NCBI GenBank assembly: GCA_019009955.1
Contig: CM032229.1
Coordinates: 6,128,501-6,192,500 of the forward strand
Reading direction: 5' to 3'
Length of the DNA: 64,000 nucleotides
DNA from: Riptortus pedestris
Taxonomy: Eukaryota > Arthropoda > Insecta > Hemiptera > Alydidae
Shown: one piece after another, positions 44,257-55,977 of the stretch
How positions within the stretch are numbered: position 1 is the first letter of the stretch
How the letters are laid out: every line of letters begins with the position of its first letter
Notes under the pieces: generated by a model
Databases searched by the model: none
What the model was told of the DNA's origin: nothing
Seen by the model: the letters and a program-made list of their open reading frames with translations, nothing else
Program-made: the position numbers and the translations under genes

Positions 44257-44530
44257 ATCATATTAAGTAATAATTAAGCTGGCATAGTATCTTTATTGAA
44301 CTTATACTGTGTTTAAGATGTTCTACAATTGTTGTTCTATACATTCATTTGTAGCTCATATATTAAGCGAGTAATTTGTGTTTTCTGCCTTCAGTAAAGA
44401 CCCACATATAGTCATTGGAATTTTACTGAGGACTATAAAATATATGGTGAGATGAGATCAACAGAGGGCTTACTATAACTAGCTGCCAATGGGAAATCTG
44501 CTTAGTTAAAGCAGGTCCTTCGTGACGGAC
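43731..44530 (+). repeat. Main family, complete forward copy with two module parts
   Basis: About 800 bp. 5' end ACCAGATTTTTCTTAAGGGG after TTTT; block A with ACTCATGGTGCGAC and GATGACGAAAATGAGGTCC; a shrunken microsatellite (only TATATATAGATG); B1; a linker with its own (TA)n tract at 44216; the distal half of B2; then GGGAAATCTGCTTAG, a decayed hairpin (AAAGCAGGTCCTTCGT) and GACGGAC ending at 44530, followed by TTT. Confidence 0.8.
44216..44250. repeat. (TA)n microsatellite at a second site in the main family
   Basis: About 17 TA units within linker L, not at the usual block A/B1 boundary. In this copy the usual site holds almost no TA repeat. Confidence 0.95.
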
Positions 44531-45222
44531 TTTAATCTTCCCGGTGTTTTGAAAAATTGTCGAATTTGAGGTACCTCCCAATCCCGGCGAGATAAGCCCT
44601 TCCGAAATTGTTTGTACGTAAACCTCCCCCGCCATACATTAATTTCTGTACTTCTGTAGCCGTTTCGAGTATCGTTTTACCGTTTTGGGGAAACACATCC
44701 CTGTTCGTTCGGTACCTTAAACTGGAGTGGCAATCAAACTCGCAAATATACTTTTTCTGCGCCATGAAACGCCTGTTCTAACGTGTTCTTTTTTCGCTTC
44801 GAAACGTAATTTTTCAACTCGAGCGAACGGACTAAGTACCTATCCAGGTGATTTCCCGTACTCCACCCCGACGCCCTAGCTGATACTCACAGAATTAATG
44901 CCACTTGTTTTCCTTTATATTGGCATACACTTTTAATTTCTTCTTTTTATGCATATTATATTTTTACTTATTGAAATTGTGGCCATAATAATATCATCGT
45001 AAAGGTCAATTCCCTACTTCTCCTATTTACAAAATTAATTTTAAACTGTTTATTATAATGTACATCATTCATTGTATAGTACATCACATGATACCGATTT
45101 CATAAGTGATTAACTTTTTTATACAATTTTATATCAATATTTTCTCTTTTTATAAAACGTTTTCGTGAATATTTCACTTTTGTCAAATATTTTTTTTTTC
45201 CTTTTGAATGGTACAACAAATG
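44531..45222. other. Unassigned DNA
   Basis: 44540-44900 is of balanced composition with open frames on the minus strand (44423-44765) but no recognised domain. Downstream is T-rich. Confidence 0.35.
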
Positions 45223-45263
45223 AAATAAAGTGTTCCCTACCCGAAGAGGGAACACTTTTATTT
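45223..45263. repeat. Strong hairpin
   Basis: AAATAAAGTGTTCCCT (45223-45238) and AGGGAACACTTTTATTT (45247-45263) pair with one bulged base around an 8-base loop. In a eukaryotic setting this is not read as a terminator. It may be a remnant of a small foldback element. Confidence 0.75.
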
Positions 45264-45399
45264 GTGCCGATAAAATTCACAGGTGTAACGATAAGAATAT
45301 GCAAAATACATATATAATTACAAATCAGTAATCGTAAGGGCGAAGCCCGAGTCATCGAATGGTGACCTCGTAGGGATCGCTTCACCATTTGGCTATCCC
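45264..45399. other. Short link
   Basis: Contains GGTGACCTCGTAGGGATCGC and CACCATTTGGCTATCCCAAA, possibly a decayed tRNA-like part of the following SINE. Confidence 0.3.
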
Positions 45400-45575
45400 A
45401 AAGGCATCGCTTACGAAAAAGGGGTTAAGGTAATGAAACATACCAAGATTGTGGGTAAGATTTCTACCCAAACTCATTAAATGAAATCACTAGTGCACCC
45501 CTAGCTAGAGAAGGGTGGTCACCTGTAGATAACTCTCCTAATTAGCATTAGTAGCGCAAAGTAGATGTTAATTAT
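45400..45575 (+). mobile_element. tRNA-derived SINE, copy 5
   Basis: The most diverged copy. Middle ACTCATTAAATGAAATCACT, then CTAGCTAGAGAAGGGTGG, TCACCTGTAGATAACTCTCC, AATTAGCATTAGTAGC and AAAGTAGATGTTAATTATTA. The head is poorly preserved. Confidence 0.65.
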
Positions 45576-45959
45576 TAAGTCCATTTTACGAAGTAGAGAT
45601 GAAGTTCATTAATCAGAAAAAGAGTGAGGATTTAGAGATGTTCAAATATAAAATGTTGAACCTGCCACAATGTTGTTCCTTACACCAGCTGGAGATACAT
45701 GATTAGTTCATGGCAGTTTCGAAATAGTCTGGCCATGACTCCAAGGAGGTTCATCTCGCATATGAAATTAGAAAATAAAAAAAGGAATATAATCATTGGC
45801 TCGGCTGCGTCAATCATACAGCGACTAATGTTTACACCTCGAGTTAGCAAGAAGCAATTTAGATGAACAAGAATTCTATACAGAGTGTCAACTCAGCGCA
45901 TTTCTATTTCCTGCCGACAGGATGCTCTCATTACAATTAATTTATCGTGTTTATTTATA
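45576..45959. other. Unassigned DNA
   Basis: Nothing recognised. Confidence 0.35.
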
Positions 45960-46200
45960 TTTGTATGACTCCCTCAAGCTGGATATATCATAATTTGATA
46001 ATCGCTTGAGCAGGAGTGATGTACGGCTGGAAACGAGAAAAACTAAAATAACTTCATTAATTTTAGAGATGGAGAAAATTTTATTACATTTATGAAAAAT
46101 ATATTGCACCTCCTCTAAACCTCTTTTCCGGCTAGGCCAATTTCGCCAATTAGCGAACTTGTCCTTTAGTTTGAAGTTCAATTATCGAGTTTGGCAATGG
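45960..46200 (-). repeat. Main family B1 fragment
   Basis: Reverse orientation: GAGCAGGAGTGATGTACGGC, AATTTCGCCAATTAGCGAAC, CTTGTCCTTTAGTTTGAAGT, TTATCGAGTTTGGCAATGGT. No ends. Confidence 0.6.
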
Positions 46201-47186
46201 TCGAACGAAAAGAACGCTAATACACAAACACTAATAATAATTTCTTTAAGTAGGAAAGGATGATTCCAAGCTAATAGCTTCCGATTACCTGTTTTTTATT
46301 ATACCTAAGTTTCCTCTTAGAATCATCCTCAAACCCATAATCTATAAAACAGTAATGCCTCATTTTAACACAATTTATTAAAATTTCTTAAGTTGTTAAT
46401 GAAATTATTTATGGTCTCAGGCAATAAAAGGAAAATTATTCTTTCAATTCAAAAAAAATAATAACTTATATGTTTCCAATATTATAAACTTGTATTCATC
46501 ATTTGGGAAACGATATAAGTAGCTTTGTTTGAAAATCTACAAATGGGTCGAGAGATGAAATCAAATACTTATTAATATTCGTGACCTCTAAGCCAATATG
46601 TCTTCCGGGAATGGCTCTACATCCAGGAAGAAATAAAATTCTCTCTTTCCCAAATAGGACAATAAATACCAAGAATACCTCTGGAGAAATACGGCCATCA
46701 AGAGTAAACACAACAGTTTTAAATCATCGAAACATTTTGAGAATCAATTAGATTTTTTCTCCGAAGAAATCATCACAAATGCACTTAAAAAAAAGAAAAG
46801 AAGAAATCATTGCTATGTTCATGAATTAAATATTAACAAAAATTCCATTCGTATTTGGCGCCGTGGAGATGGCAAGATAAGGCAGGCAGCGTCTGTGTGT
46901 CATAACTCGGGAGTCTATAATGAGACAGGTTAGCATTCAGAACCAGTTTCAAGTTATCACAACTTTGGTAGTAAGTTTTACATTGACATATGCGAGCAAA
47001 TGACCAGTTTAGTATCGGCTACTAGTTTACAGCTACTCTCCTTCTTCCTTGGACAAGTTTTTTTAATATTTTTTACTATGAGCAAATTACAGAATCCAGT
47101 AGTTTATACATACGAGCTACATGCTCAAAGATATATAAATTATTATCAAATATATACTCATAGACATTAAATGTCTTTACTATTTA
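46201..47186. other. Unassigned AT-rich DNA
   Basis: Nothing recognised upstream of the LINE remnant. Its missing 5' domains are not detectable here. Confidence 0.35.
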
Positions 47187-48240
47187 GTTATTCCCCTAGG
47201 ATCAGCAATATCACCATTATTGTGGAATCTTAATATGGACGGACTTTTACGAACAAATCTTCATTTAAGAGCTGAATTGGTTGTCTATGTTGATGACATA
47301 CTACTTGTAGTTAAAAGTAATTTTATTTTATTAATTGCAAGAAATCACTAGCCTCACGTCATATACTATTTTAGACTAGGCAGACAACAAAAGACTGACA
47401 TTCAATCAAGAAAAACATTACATGTCATTTATGATGGGGCAATGCTTTCTATTATGAAAGACGGCCTTGAACTTTGGTACATGCACTAAAGGCAATGCTG
47501 CATTCAAAGAAACTAAAAACAGTGCAACAGTTAATAGCTATTCAAATTATTAAAGCATGTTAGCCAGCATTGTTGCTGTACACATTAAAGCTGTAGAACT
47601 AACAAACAAACATAAATAACTAAACTCAATGAGACTAGATCACACAACATCCAAGTTGAGTAACTGACAATATTAACAGCCAACCAATACATTAATGAGA
47701 CTATTACAGGACTTAACACAAATTTATTTACACACTGACGGTAAAACATCGATTGGCAGACTTAACAATCCCAAAATAAATAACTTCTTAATAAATGTAA
47801 CTAGACTAAATATTTTTTAATGTAAACAATAGCAAATAGGACTTATATTAAAGCACACAGAGGACATATTGGCAATAATCAATCTGACTTCCTAGCCAAA
47901 TAAGCTTCTTTTAATGATGACCTAGGCATTGCATTCAACTCCGCAGACTGTACAACGACTTTTGAAAACGACATCATTAAAACTTTACACGGACGAAAAA
48001 TGTAATACTTCAATGGACTGCTTACTCAAGTATTAACGGGACATGTACCAATTAAAAGTTACTGTTGTCGTTGACTGACTACAATAAGTGTGACTGTGAT
48101 AATGAAACTAAAAAAAACTTTTGTCCGCATAATAAATGTACATATGTAGACTTTATGACAGAAAAAGGACATTAAGAAAAAACCTACTTCTTCAAAGCTT
48201 TCCCAGATACTAAAAAATCTTTAGAGTTGAGCTGAACTTA
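47187..48240 (+). pseudogene. R1/LOA-type LINE remnant (RT, RNase H, C-terminal zinc region)
   Basis: IPLGSAISPLLWNLNMDGLL and LVVYVDDILLVVKS (47187-47330) are the PQGS..LLWN and YxDD blocks of reverse transcriptase. After stops and frameshifts come IYLHTDGKTSIGR (about 47728), KAHRGHIGNNQSDFLAK at 47851, which is the end of an RNase H domain, then LTGHVPIKSY (about 48033) and a DCDNET..FCPHNKCTYV region like the cysteine-rich C-terminus of R1/Jockey-group LINEs. Several in-frame stops; dead. LLWN plus C-terminal RNase H suggests the R1, LOA or I group rather than the element at 10.8 kb. Confidence 0.75.
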
Positions 48241-49061
48241 TGCCTAAACTGCTTTAAACTTCATCTAAATATTAATTTTATTATTTCTATTTCATTTTTA
48301 TCTCTCCATATTTTATTATTATTAATTAGAGTTATATAATTGATAATTTACTTCTTTATAATACTTTTATTTTTATGAAATATAAACATGGTAATTTGAT
48401 TTGATGCTCATAAAGGACACTTATATACCATCTATTATCATTAACAATGGAGCATGGGAAATAAATTCCTATACTGCAGGGCTATTGCACAATAGAAAAC
48501 ATTAAATTAAAGAAAAAGGACGTTAAATGCCTACCTGTTTTCAAGTGCGGCCATTCCAACCCCCCCCCCACATGAGGAGGTTTAGATAATGGATAAAAAC
48601 CCAAATTTTAACTAATTTCGCTATCATCGGCCGGCTTGTTTAACGTTTTATAACCAATCTTGTTCATAATTGTTCATCTACTCAAATTTGACACACAAGT
48701 CCTAACAACACAACAACGATCAAAGTATGACAGAATTCTTCAAGGACTTGCGATGTTTTCCCGCTGTGTTCTGGACTATACAAACAATATAGGCACCAGC
48801 GAGAGTGCTGGGTGCATTCCACTCAAGTGCAACGGTGATGCAGCTGTAGCGTTGGCCCATTGGTGTGATAATACAGACAATGGGAGATGTACAGACCATT
48901 GCCAACATATCCCTTTCAAAGCAGACTCCAATGGCAAGATATGATGACAAGTCGGGAGCAGTGACTCACAGGAAGTGACCTCAAATAGCAGCAGCTTTAG
49001 TCAAACTCTCCTTTATCACTTGCAATCCCGGTGGACGCACTCACATCCGTGTATTAAAAAA
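48241..49061. other. Unassigned, with a GC-rich island
   Basis: 48690-48960 is GC-richer and holds overlapping ORFs on both strands (48660-48944 plus, 94 codons with several cysteines; 48720-48950 minus). No domain was recognised in either, and splice sites are not convincing. Confidence 0.35.
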
Positions 49062-49866
49062 AACGCTGGAGTTGCGTAAACTAAGTAGATTTATCATGAG
49101 GTAACAATTAACCTCATCTCACCACATATTCTATATTTCTCTGTAAAAAACCAATGAGAAAAAGGGTTGTTGGAGGGGGGTGGATGTACTGAATACTGAA
49201 AACAAGAACACGTTTAACACTTGAGTTACGAAAAAATGTATAGAGCACGAATAGCTTGCCAAGATTGGTTCTATAACATTTTGCAATACGACTCATAGTA
49301 ACAGAGGTATTTTCAATTTTCTATATCCCCCCCTAAAACACCCTTATACGCATTCTTGTCCGATTTCAAGGAATAAAAAATATGACCTTTAGTGTTGACT
49401 GAAACGGATAAATATCGAGTATGGACAAAAACGTATGTCGGTTAATATTCACGATAGAGATAATTATGTATATAACAAAATTGATAGGCAATTAAATTTT
49501 CAATAATTTATTGAATGATTGGCTCTATAGAAATTTTCAAAACAACTCATAATAACGGAGATATTTTGAATTTTTAAAATTTCCGTCCTCTCAAAACTCC
49601 AATTTCATCCGTTAACGAACTCGATCTTCAGCTTCCTATTATTTTATTTATAATTTTTATTTATGCATGGAATGAGGTAACGATTCAACAACGATTGAAA
49701 ACCTCTACAGCGGTAGGATACAAATGTATATATATATTGTTACATAGTTTTGAACACGGACCTCATTTTCGTCATCTCCTGGGTAAGATCGATGGACTTC
49801 TGAGGAAATCTTTCGAAAATCGAGTTATGAGTACAGCCAAAATAGCTGATTTCCTTTTGATCAGCT
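49062..49866 (-). repeat. Main family, near-complete reverse copy
   Basis: About 805 bp. The terminus is shortened to AACGCTGGAGTTGCGTAAAC after AAAAA; AGTAGATTTATC; B2; partial linker; B1 (CCGTTAACGAACTCGATCTT); TCTACAGCGGTAGGAT; a small TA tract; block A (CGGACCTCATTTTCGTCATC, CGAGTTATGAGTACAGCC) and the 5' end ATAGCTGATTTCC..TCAGCT at 49866, followed by AAAAA. Confidence 0.75.
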
Positions 49867-50499
49867 AAAAAATGAGAAGCAGACTAGAATGTCAGTTTAC
49901 CTTGTGCTTTGGCCCACCGACATGGTGCAAGTGATAGTTTAGACGAGGAGGTAACTTCCAACAGGAAGGTGACAGTCTTAGGTTGTATTATATATTCTAT
50001 TATGGCGAGAGGTATGCATGAATATGAGGTGGGGAGTATAGCCTAAAATGGTGGTTTTACTATCGGCAATAGTGGCTATATAGTTGCAAGGGCTGGGAGC
50101 TAATCAGCTGATCACATTCACATCACGGCCTGGACTCCAGGACCTCGGCTAACCTCCTCATTAGACGGCGCCTAGTCTCCCACATAGCTCTGAATATCAA
50201 TGCATCTCCAGCCAATATATCCCGCAACTGGGCAATAATACAACCAGAATATATATATCTATACAATACTCTTACAGTACTTCCCACTCACATCATTTCC
50301 CATAAGCCAAGCAGAAATCTCGTATGTTTCACAAATGCACGCATCTGCAAATTCTATTCTGTTTTTCTCTGTAAGTCAAACTTAGTGTAAGAAGTTGCAA
50401 CATCAGATGTTCTCGGAGGCATTATCAGGCAAGCAGTTGAAATGGAGAAACATCTACAAATTTTAGTAGAGAAGTTTTAGCGGACACCCATTATTTCAA
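49867..50499. other. Unassigned DNA
   Basis: Nothing recognised. Confidence 0.4.
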
Positions 50500-50806
50500 A
50501 AATATCAGTATTTAATCCTCGGAACGTAAAAGGAGCCCTCCTTCTAAACTCCTTCCCCAATGGTCCTATTTCTACCGTTAACGAACTTGATCTTCAGCTT
50601 TACATAAAACGTTTAAATATTGAGTTTGGTACCGATCAAAAAAAAATTGAGACCGCTAGGGCGGTAACAAGCAAACATATATATACTTTTGAATGGACCT
50701 CATTTTCGTACTCTCAGAGGTTGTTCGTTCTATATGTGTGCAACTTTTTCGAACATCGCGTCATTAGTACAACTTCAATCGCTGATTTCTCTTAATGGAT
50801 ATCTGT
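50500..50806 (-). repeat. Main family reverse copy (B1 and block A)
   Basis: ACCGTTAACGAACTTGATCT, AACGTTTAAATATTGAGTTT, GAGACCGCTAGGGCGGTAAC, a short TA tract, TGGACCTCATTTTCGTACTC, ATCGCGTCATTAGTACAACT and a decayed 5' palindrome (GCTGATTTCTCTTAATGG). Confidence 0.7.
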
Positions 50807-51289
50807 TTAAATTAGTGCAAACGGATCTAACAACACGAACCGTTCCTACCAGACATCTATAACTTGTTACCAGAAGAATGACGAGCACAAATGCTTTGGC
50901 TAACCTCGCATATCCGCATAATAGAAAAAAAAAACAACACTAATCTACTTCTCAAGAAAACCAAAATAGGAAGTTCAGTGATTTGAATTTCAGAACTGAA
51001 CAATTCCAGAATATACTGAAAAACTTACTCAATACTAAAGCGCTGTTTTTGGATACTAAAAGAGTGCTATACTCCATCTCTACTCTTCGTCGTGATGATG
51101 GCTCGGGTCTGACGAAGATACTTCCATAAGACCTTTCTCTCCAAATTGATATCCCAAACACTCCTTGTTACGATCGACCCGGAATCCACATCCACTATTA
51201 TCCCTATCTCCTAAAGCATTCTCTGCTAAAGAAGTGCCCTATATAATCCTATGCCTCCGACTTACCACTCCTGGATGCGAACTTTCCAC
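50807..51289. other. Unassigned DNA
   Basis: A 69-codon minus-strand ORF (50952-51161) has no recognisable domain; no repeat family was seen. Confidence 0.35.
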
Positions 51290-51433
51290 ACCCAAAATTC
51301 TCTTGTGGTAAACCTCTATAGTCCGAAGAGAGGAGCCAATTGGGCGAAACTTGTATTTGACTGGTATCGAAAAAGACGAACACTAAGAGGGCGACCATTA
51401 CAAAGATGGGATAATGAGATGTGGTGGAACTGA
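51290..51433 (+). pseudogene. LINE C-terminal remnant
   Basis: The end of a 60-codon frame reads KRGANWAKLVFDWYRKRRTL then RGRPLQRWDNEMWWN. The basic (K/R)RxxGRPxxRWxDE block is a familiar C-terminal signature of craniiform-type and related LINE ORF2 proteins in animals. Only this end is visible and the element cannot be classified further. Confidence 0.45.
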
Positions 51434-51949
51434 TGAGGGGTTACATCCCACTGAAATGTAAAAAAGTGTAAAAGACAAAGTGAATTACACTATGAAGTCC
51501 ATCATATGTAGATAATCGAACTCAATATATCACATCTTAGTCTGAATTTTGTATTTAAAAATTAGAGTGTGAGTGTATATTTACACTAAAGCATTTATTT
51601 AATTTTTGCGAATAAAAGGTTATTTCTTACATACACCTGGTGAACCTTCACATCTGTCCTCCTATCTTCCTATATCCATTATCCCTATTATAGGTAAAAT
51701 AAAATACTGGATTAACTTATATCTTTAAACGGCTCTTTCCTAGATTTGATACTGTCCTTCCGACTTTCCAGTTCCGCTACCTTCCATTCTAGCAGTGCCC
51801 ATGGATTCTTAACACAATTTCCTTTTCCTTTCAGAATAAACATTTCTACTCAAATATTTTCCTCTGTGTAGACCCATATAATGAAATCATCACTTAATAA
51901 TAAAAAAAAGTGAAAAGAACATACGGAGATTTGTAGAACATTCAATTTT
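51434..51949. other. Unassigned DNA
   Basis: Nothing recognised. Confidence 0.35.
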
Positions 51950-52235
51950 CCGATCTGACTTATAATAAAGCAGATATTTATCATTTTTTTCATCCCGATT
52001 TTAGTTATTAATGAACTTCATTTTTATTTTTACACAAAACGTTTGGTAACCAGCGTAAAAATTGCGACCGCCATAGCGTGAAAGACAAATACTAACTACT
52101 ACATGTATATAGTTTTGAAAGGACCTTGTTTTCGTCGTCTTGGGTAGGATCAATTGACATTTGAGGAAATATTTCTATAATCGCGTCATAAGTGATGCCT
52201 GAATAACTGACTTGGTGAAATCTATATAACAGCAA
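51950..52235 (-). repeat. Main family reverse copy (B1 and block A)
   Basis: GTTATTAATGAACTTCATTT, AAATTGCGACCGCCATAGCG, no TA tract, GGACCTTGTTTTCGTCGTCT, ATCGCGTCATAAGTGATGCC, TGACTTGGTGAAATC. Both ends are decayed. Confidence 0.65.
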
Positions 52236-52932
52236 TTGTTGATGATTGATTTAGTACAGATTGGTCAAAATGAGCCATTAACGAACTTGATCTTTGGTTT
52301 TACATTTAAACGAAAAATTCTCCTATTAGGTGATGTCCAAACAAAAATGTCAGCATCTTAAACAGAGAAATCTCCAGCTTTAAGATACTTGAGCGGTAAA
52401 AGGATGGAAGAATATCTTCTAACTGGCATATGTATATATATAGCACAAGTTAGATATAAAGGGCACGTTAGATGCGAGCACGATGTTGAAAGTAGAACAT
52501 GAGATAACATAAATATAGGCAGAGTTTCGTCATTATACCATTAATCATGGGCAGATGATGAAGAGAGCCAGTCAGGACCGGGCATGGGCCGACCTTGGGC
52601 AAAATGGTCCTCGCACGATCTCAACAATGGTCCACGCATAATTTTATTGATGCGAACAGCCTTCGACGGTGACTCCTTATCACAAGATTGATGCATTTAT
52701 CCTGGCCCAAGACGATTGGGTCTCACTCCAAGTAGGTTCGGCATAGATTTGACGCTCAAGATACGCCCAACTGATAGCGGGATCTGAAAAATCATTTTAG
52801 CTGTCATCTAATGCACATTGCAAATGACACGTCTTAAATGGATTTTAGGTATTTAAGGCGACTGTTATTTATTATTGTGCAAATCGGAAATAACTTAAGC
52901 GGTATCGCAAAAGAAATTGAAAGGATACATAA
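52236..52932. other. Unassigned DNA
   Basis: 52530-52760 is GC-richer without a recognisable gene. A scrap AGCCATTAACGAACTTGATC (52273) is main-family B1. Confidence 0.35.
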
Positions 52933-53215
52933 ACACAGGGGCTGCATAAACTAAGCAGATTTCTTACACCATAGTATAATAAACGTTTGATCTCATCTCA
53001 CCACATATTATATAATTCTACGTAAAATCGATGAACAGGGGCGGGGGTTACTAAAGGCTGAAAACAAGGATTTAATAATTCAGTTTTGTAAAAATGTATA
53101 GAACGACAATTACAGAGTATCAATAGTTTAACCAGATTGGTTCTATAACATTTTATGATCCAAATTACTATAACAGTGGTATTTTGAAATTTCGATATTT
53201 TTATAATTTTTGTCA
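52933..53215 (-). repeat. Main family reverse fragment (3' end and B2)
   Basis: ACACAGGGGCTGCATAAACT, AAGCAGATTTCTTAC, TGATCTCATCTCACCACATA, GGGGTTACTAAAGGCTGAAA, TCAATAGTTTAACCAGATTG. Truncated after the module. Confidence 0.7.
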
Positions 53216-53830
53216 CCTATTAACGATATAATAGCATTAGTAAAAGCTAAAAGCAGATCGCTCGCTTTTTCCTACTAAGGATAAGCTTTTCATAAGTTTT
53301 TGTCTTTCCCTTATTAATAGTTTACATATTGTTACTTAATTTTATACTATAGTGAAGTATGAAATGTTTTCTGTAGGACTAAGAAATTAACAACAAATGC
53401 ACAGACTTCTCGGTAACGTTATGCATTTATGCCAATAAATCCATTATCTATGAATCTATTTCATTTAGAGTATATACCTCCACCACCAGGAATCATCTGT
53501 ATATCATGTTGAGGGAGGGTGTAAGAACTATGGCTTGCTCGATGTTTGCTTCAGTTCATATATTGTTATGTTTATTCCACAAATAATAGACATTGACTAT
53601 TAGAGTTCTTTTGATGGCAAAATTAAATGCACAAACTTTAACGTTTTTTAACTACTAATTTTATTTGACGAACACTCCTTGGTAGTCTATTTCTCTCAAC
53701 TAACCACAAAATACACTGCTAACATCGCTTACTTATTACACAGCACAATAACTCAAGATTCGATCACTCCAATCACTTGTCAAATCGCTGATTTTCAACT
53801 AAACTCAACTACCGGGAGAGATGGTCGAGT
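53216..53830. other. Unassigned AT-rich DNA
   Basis: Nothing recognised. Confidence 0.4.
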
Positions 53831-53883
53831 TTATATTAGCCGTTCGTCGGATCTAGCAGTTGGGAGGCGCCAACTCACCTCCT

Positions 53884-53918
53884 GATTGGTCAGAGCAGGG
53901 TCGACTAGAAGCTTCTAG
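53884..53918. promoter_or_regulatory. CCAAT box next to a heat-shock-element-like palindrome
   Basis: GATTGGTCA (inverted CCAAT, 53884-53892) lies 12 bp from CTAGAAGCTTCTAG (53905-53918). The latter contains GAA-nn-TTC, the inverted pair bound by heat shock factor, with a weak third unit after it. The region 53810-53960 is GC-richer than its surroundings. About 215 bp upstream of the Kazal exon; whether it acts there is unknown. Confidence 0.25.
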
Positions 53919-54131
53919 ATTCCCGCTCTAGCCCAGTTTACGCCAACCTTTGCAAGAATGCTCTCATTTTCCTTGTACTTCTTATATATGGTATTAAATA
54001 GGAGTGTATTTGAAGTTGCAACGAAATCCCTCAAGTAGACCAATGGAGGCATATTTTAGAACAATATATTGCATTACTGAGAGGAAACATGAACACATAT
54101 AATAATGTTGTTTGTATTTGTTGTGTTGCAG

Positions 54132-54291
54132 ACGCGGTGCGAGGAGAAGGTGGAGGAGTGTGAATCTCGCAACCTGAAGAGAGAGGTGTGTGGATCAGAT
54201 GAAAGGACATACCTCAGCCGATGCCACCTGCTCCGAGCTAAGTGTGCCGGCAACCCAGATCTGACCGTAGTATGGAGGGGACCATGCGCGG
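54132..54291 (+). CDS. Kazal/follistatin-like domain exon (partial gene)
   Basis: An internal exon of 160 nt. It follows TTTGTATTTGTTGTGTTGCAG (good pyrimidine tract and acceptor, AG at 54130-54131) and precedes the donor GTACGT at 54292. Reading in phase 0 it encodes 53 residues starting TRCEEKVEECE and ending WRGPCA, then one base of a split codon (phase 1 end). Six cysteines are spaced C-x6-C-x9-C-x10-C-x6-C-x13-C, with the CGSDxRTY core of Kazal domains. The x6 spacing between cysteines 4 and 5 and the RAKC..P.L.V..RGPC ending resemble the Kazal modules of secreted matricellular proteins such as SMOC, testican and SPARC/follistatin, more than short serine protease inhibitors. The domain sits outside the cell in those families. 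A SMOC-like gene (insect Magu/Pentagone) is the favoured guess, unproven. No neighbouring exon could be assigned. Confidence 0.75.
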
Positions 54292-55844
54292 GTACGTACA
54301 ATATATGTATTTGTTTTAACAATTCCACTGGTTTTTAAATACAGAATCATAGCTTAACCACTGACAAAAGAACAAGGTGCGTGGCCGTAATGGGAGGCAG
54401 CCTTCCCCCACCACTCGCCGCCTCACTTCTTGTAATTACGCTATTTGTGAATGATCCAATCTCAATATTATTTTTTTATTCGGTCTTTTTACCCTCCGGA
54501 GTTGTAAACAAACATATCGAAGCACTGGGACCCTGCATGTTCTTATTTCATTCTGTAATCAGTGTTCGAAGAATTTGGCATTCCTAGAAACTTAAAATTG
54601 GTCTTACAAGACAATTCACAAGCAGTAGATAGAATCATTTTGTTAGTAAAGACGATAGCTCTAAACAATGAAATTGTATAATAGGATATAAGGATATTTA
54701 TTTATGAATTTAAATTAAATAATGTATGTATGTGAACATGGGTTTGCGTGATATAAAGATAGTATTATAATCACTGCGTGTGTGTTCTGTGCTTATGTAT
54801 AAACACAGCTACAAAGTAACCGCAACATTACATCTTGCTCTTCCTAAAGGGCACAATAACCATAATTTTGATTGCTCAAACAAACGTCCTACCCCCCCCC
54901 CCTTCCTACCTACATTCACACTTTTGCTAACGTTCCAAAAAACTTATGCTTCTTTTACATACCCAAAATCTACTCCCCGGATTCATAATTTTCTATCCTA
55001 AACATATGGCGGACTTAAAAAGAAGTAGTAAATATTTCGCATTTTTTATCTAAATTATTAAAAATATACTTGACTGCTATATTTCATTGTTTAAATTGAC
55101 AGTGAAAAAAAGGTCATTCTTGAAATATACTGTTAGGTAATACAATAATTACTCATATACAACTATAGTATTTACAACGTAATGCCATAGATAATTACTT
55201 GTGAAAAATTGTGAGTATTTGTACCATTACATTCTAATTACAGTAATTAACTTATATAACATTGAATTACCTTGCATGTTTAATGTATTTTAGAACTATG
55301 AATTTTTTACCTCAGTTCAGTAACCCTGAAATGAGGGAGCAAATTTATATAATTCTTTCCAATTCTACGTCCCATCTTCTGATAATACATTCAGAGGAGT
55401 GGATTAGTTACAGATATTATTTTAGGTAATTGCAATATAAAATAATTAATCTGTACACTAAAGAGCGTTTCTATAGGTTTTCTATACAAATGTGGTATAT
55501 ATTTATAAAATCTATTTAACAAAAAAAATTAAAGGATTTAAAGAACAGAAAATATAAATAATATGTTTATCGGGTTAAAGTAAAGTAACTATGTATTTTT
55601 TTTTTTTTAAAAAAACAACAACAAAGAATTAATTTTTAATCTGGCCTGTATGGAGATTGAGACTGTGTGAGCATTATTTTTCAGGAAATTGTCTAATTTT
55701 TATTATATTTTCGTAATATCTTTTCGGTGAGAATTTTTTATAATTATATTTAACTGCTTTTTCGGCCGTGAAAAAGGAAATACGTTTATTATTTGAAGGA
55801 TAGAGAAAACTGCGATAATTTGACATATAATGTGAGATTTTTTA
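54292..55844. other. Presumed intron after the Kazal exon
   Basis: AT-rich with homopolymer runs (C-run at about 54892, T-run at about 55595). No further exon or known repeat was recognised. Confidence 0.4.
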
Positions 55845-55975
55845 TAAATTTCAGAATGTTCTACAACATACATTGATCGGACTATAATATCATGTCATTT
55901 TGAATAATCGAATCCCTCAAACCCACTAACCCCCTCCCCCCATTCCACCTTCGGTTTGATCCATTAATTAATATG
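55845..55975 (-). repeat. Main family scrap
   Basis: Weak reverse-orientation similarity: AATGTTCTACAACATACATT, CGGACTATAATATCATG, a C-rich run and TTCGGTTTGATCCATTAATT. Heavily decayed. Confidence 0.35.
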
Positions 55976-55977
55976 AT

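Noticed and set aside
45223..45263. Hairpin as a rho-independent terminator
   Set aside because: The window is eukaryotic and no gene ends here.
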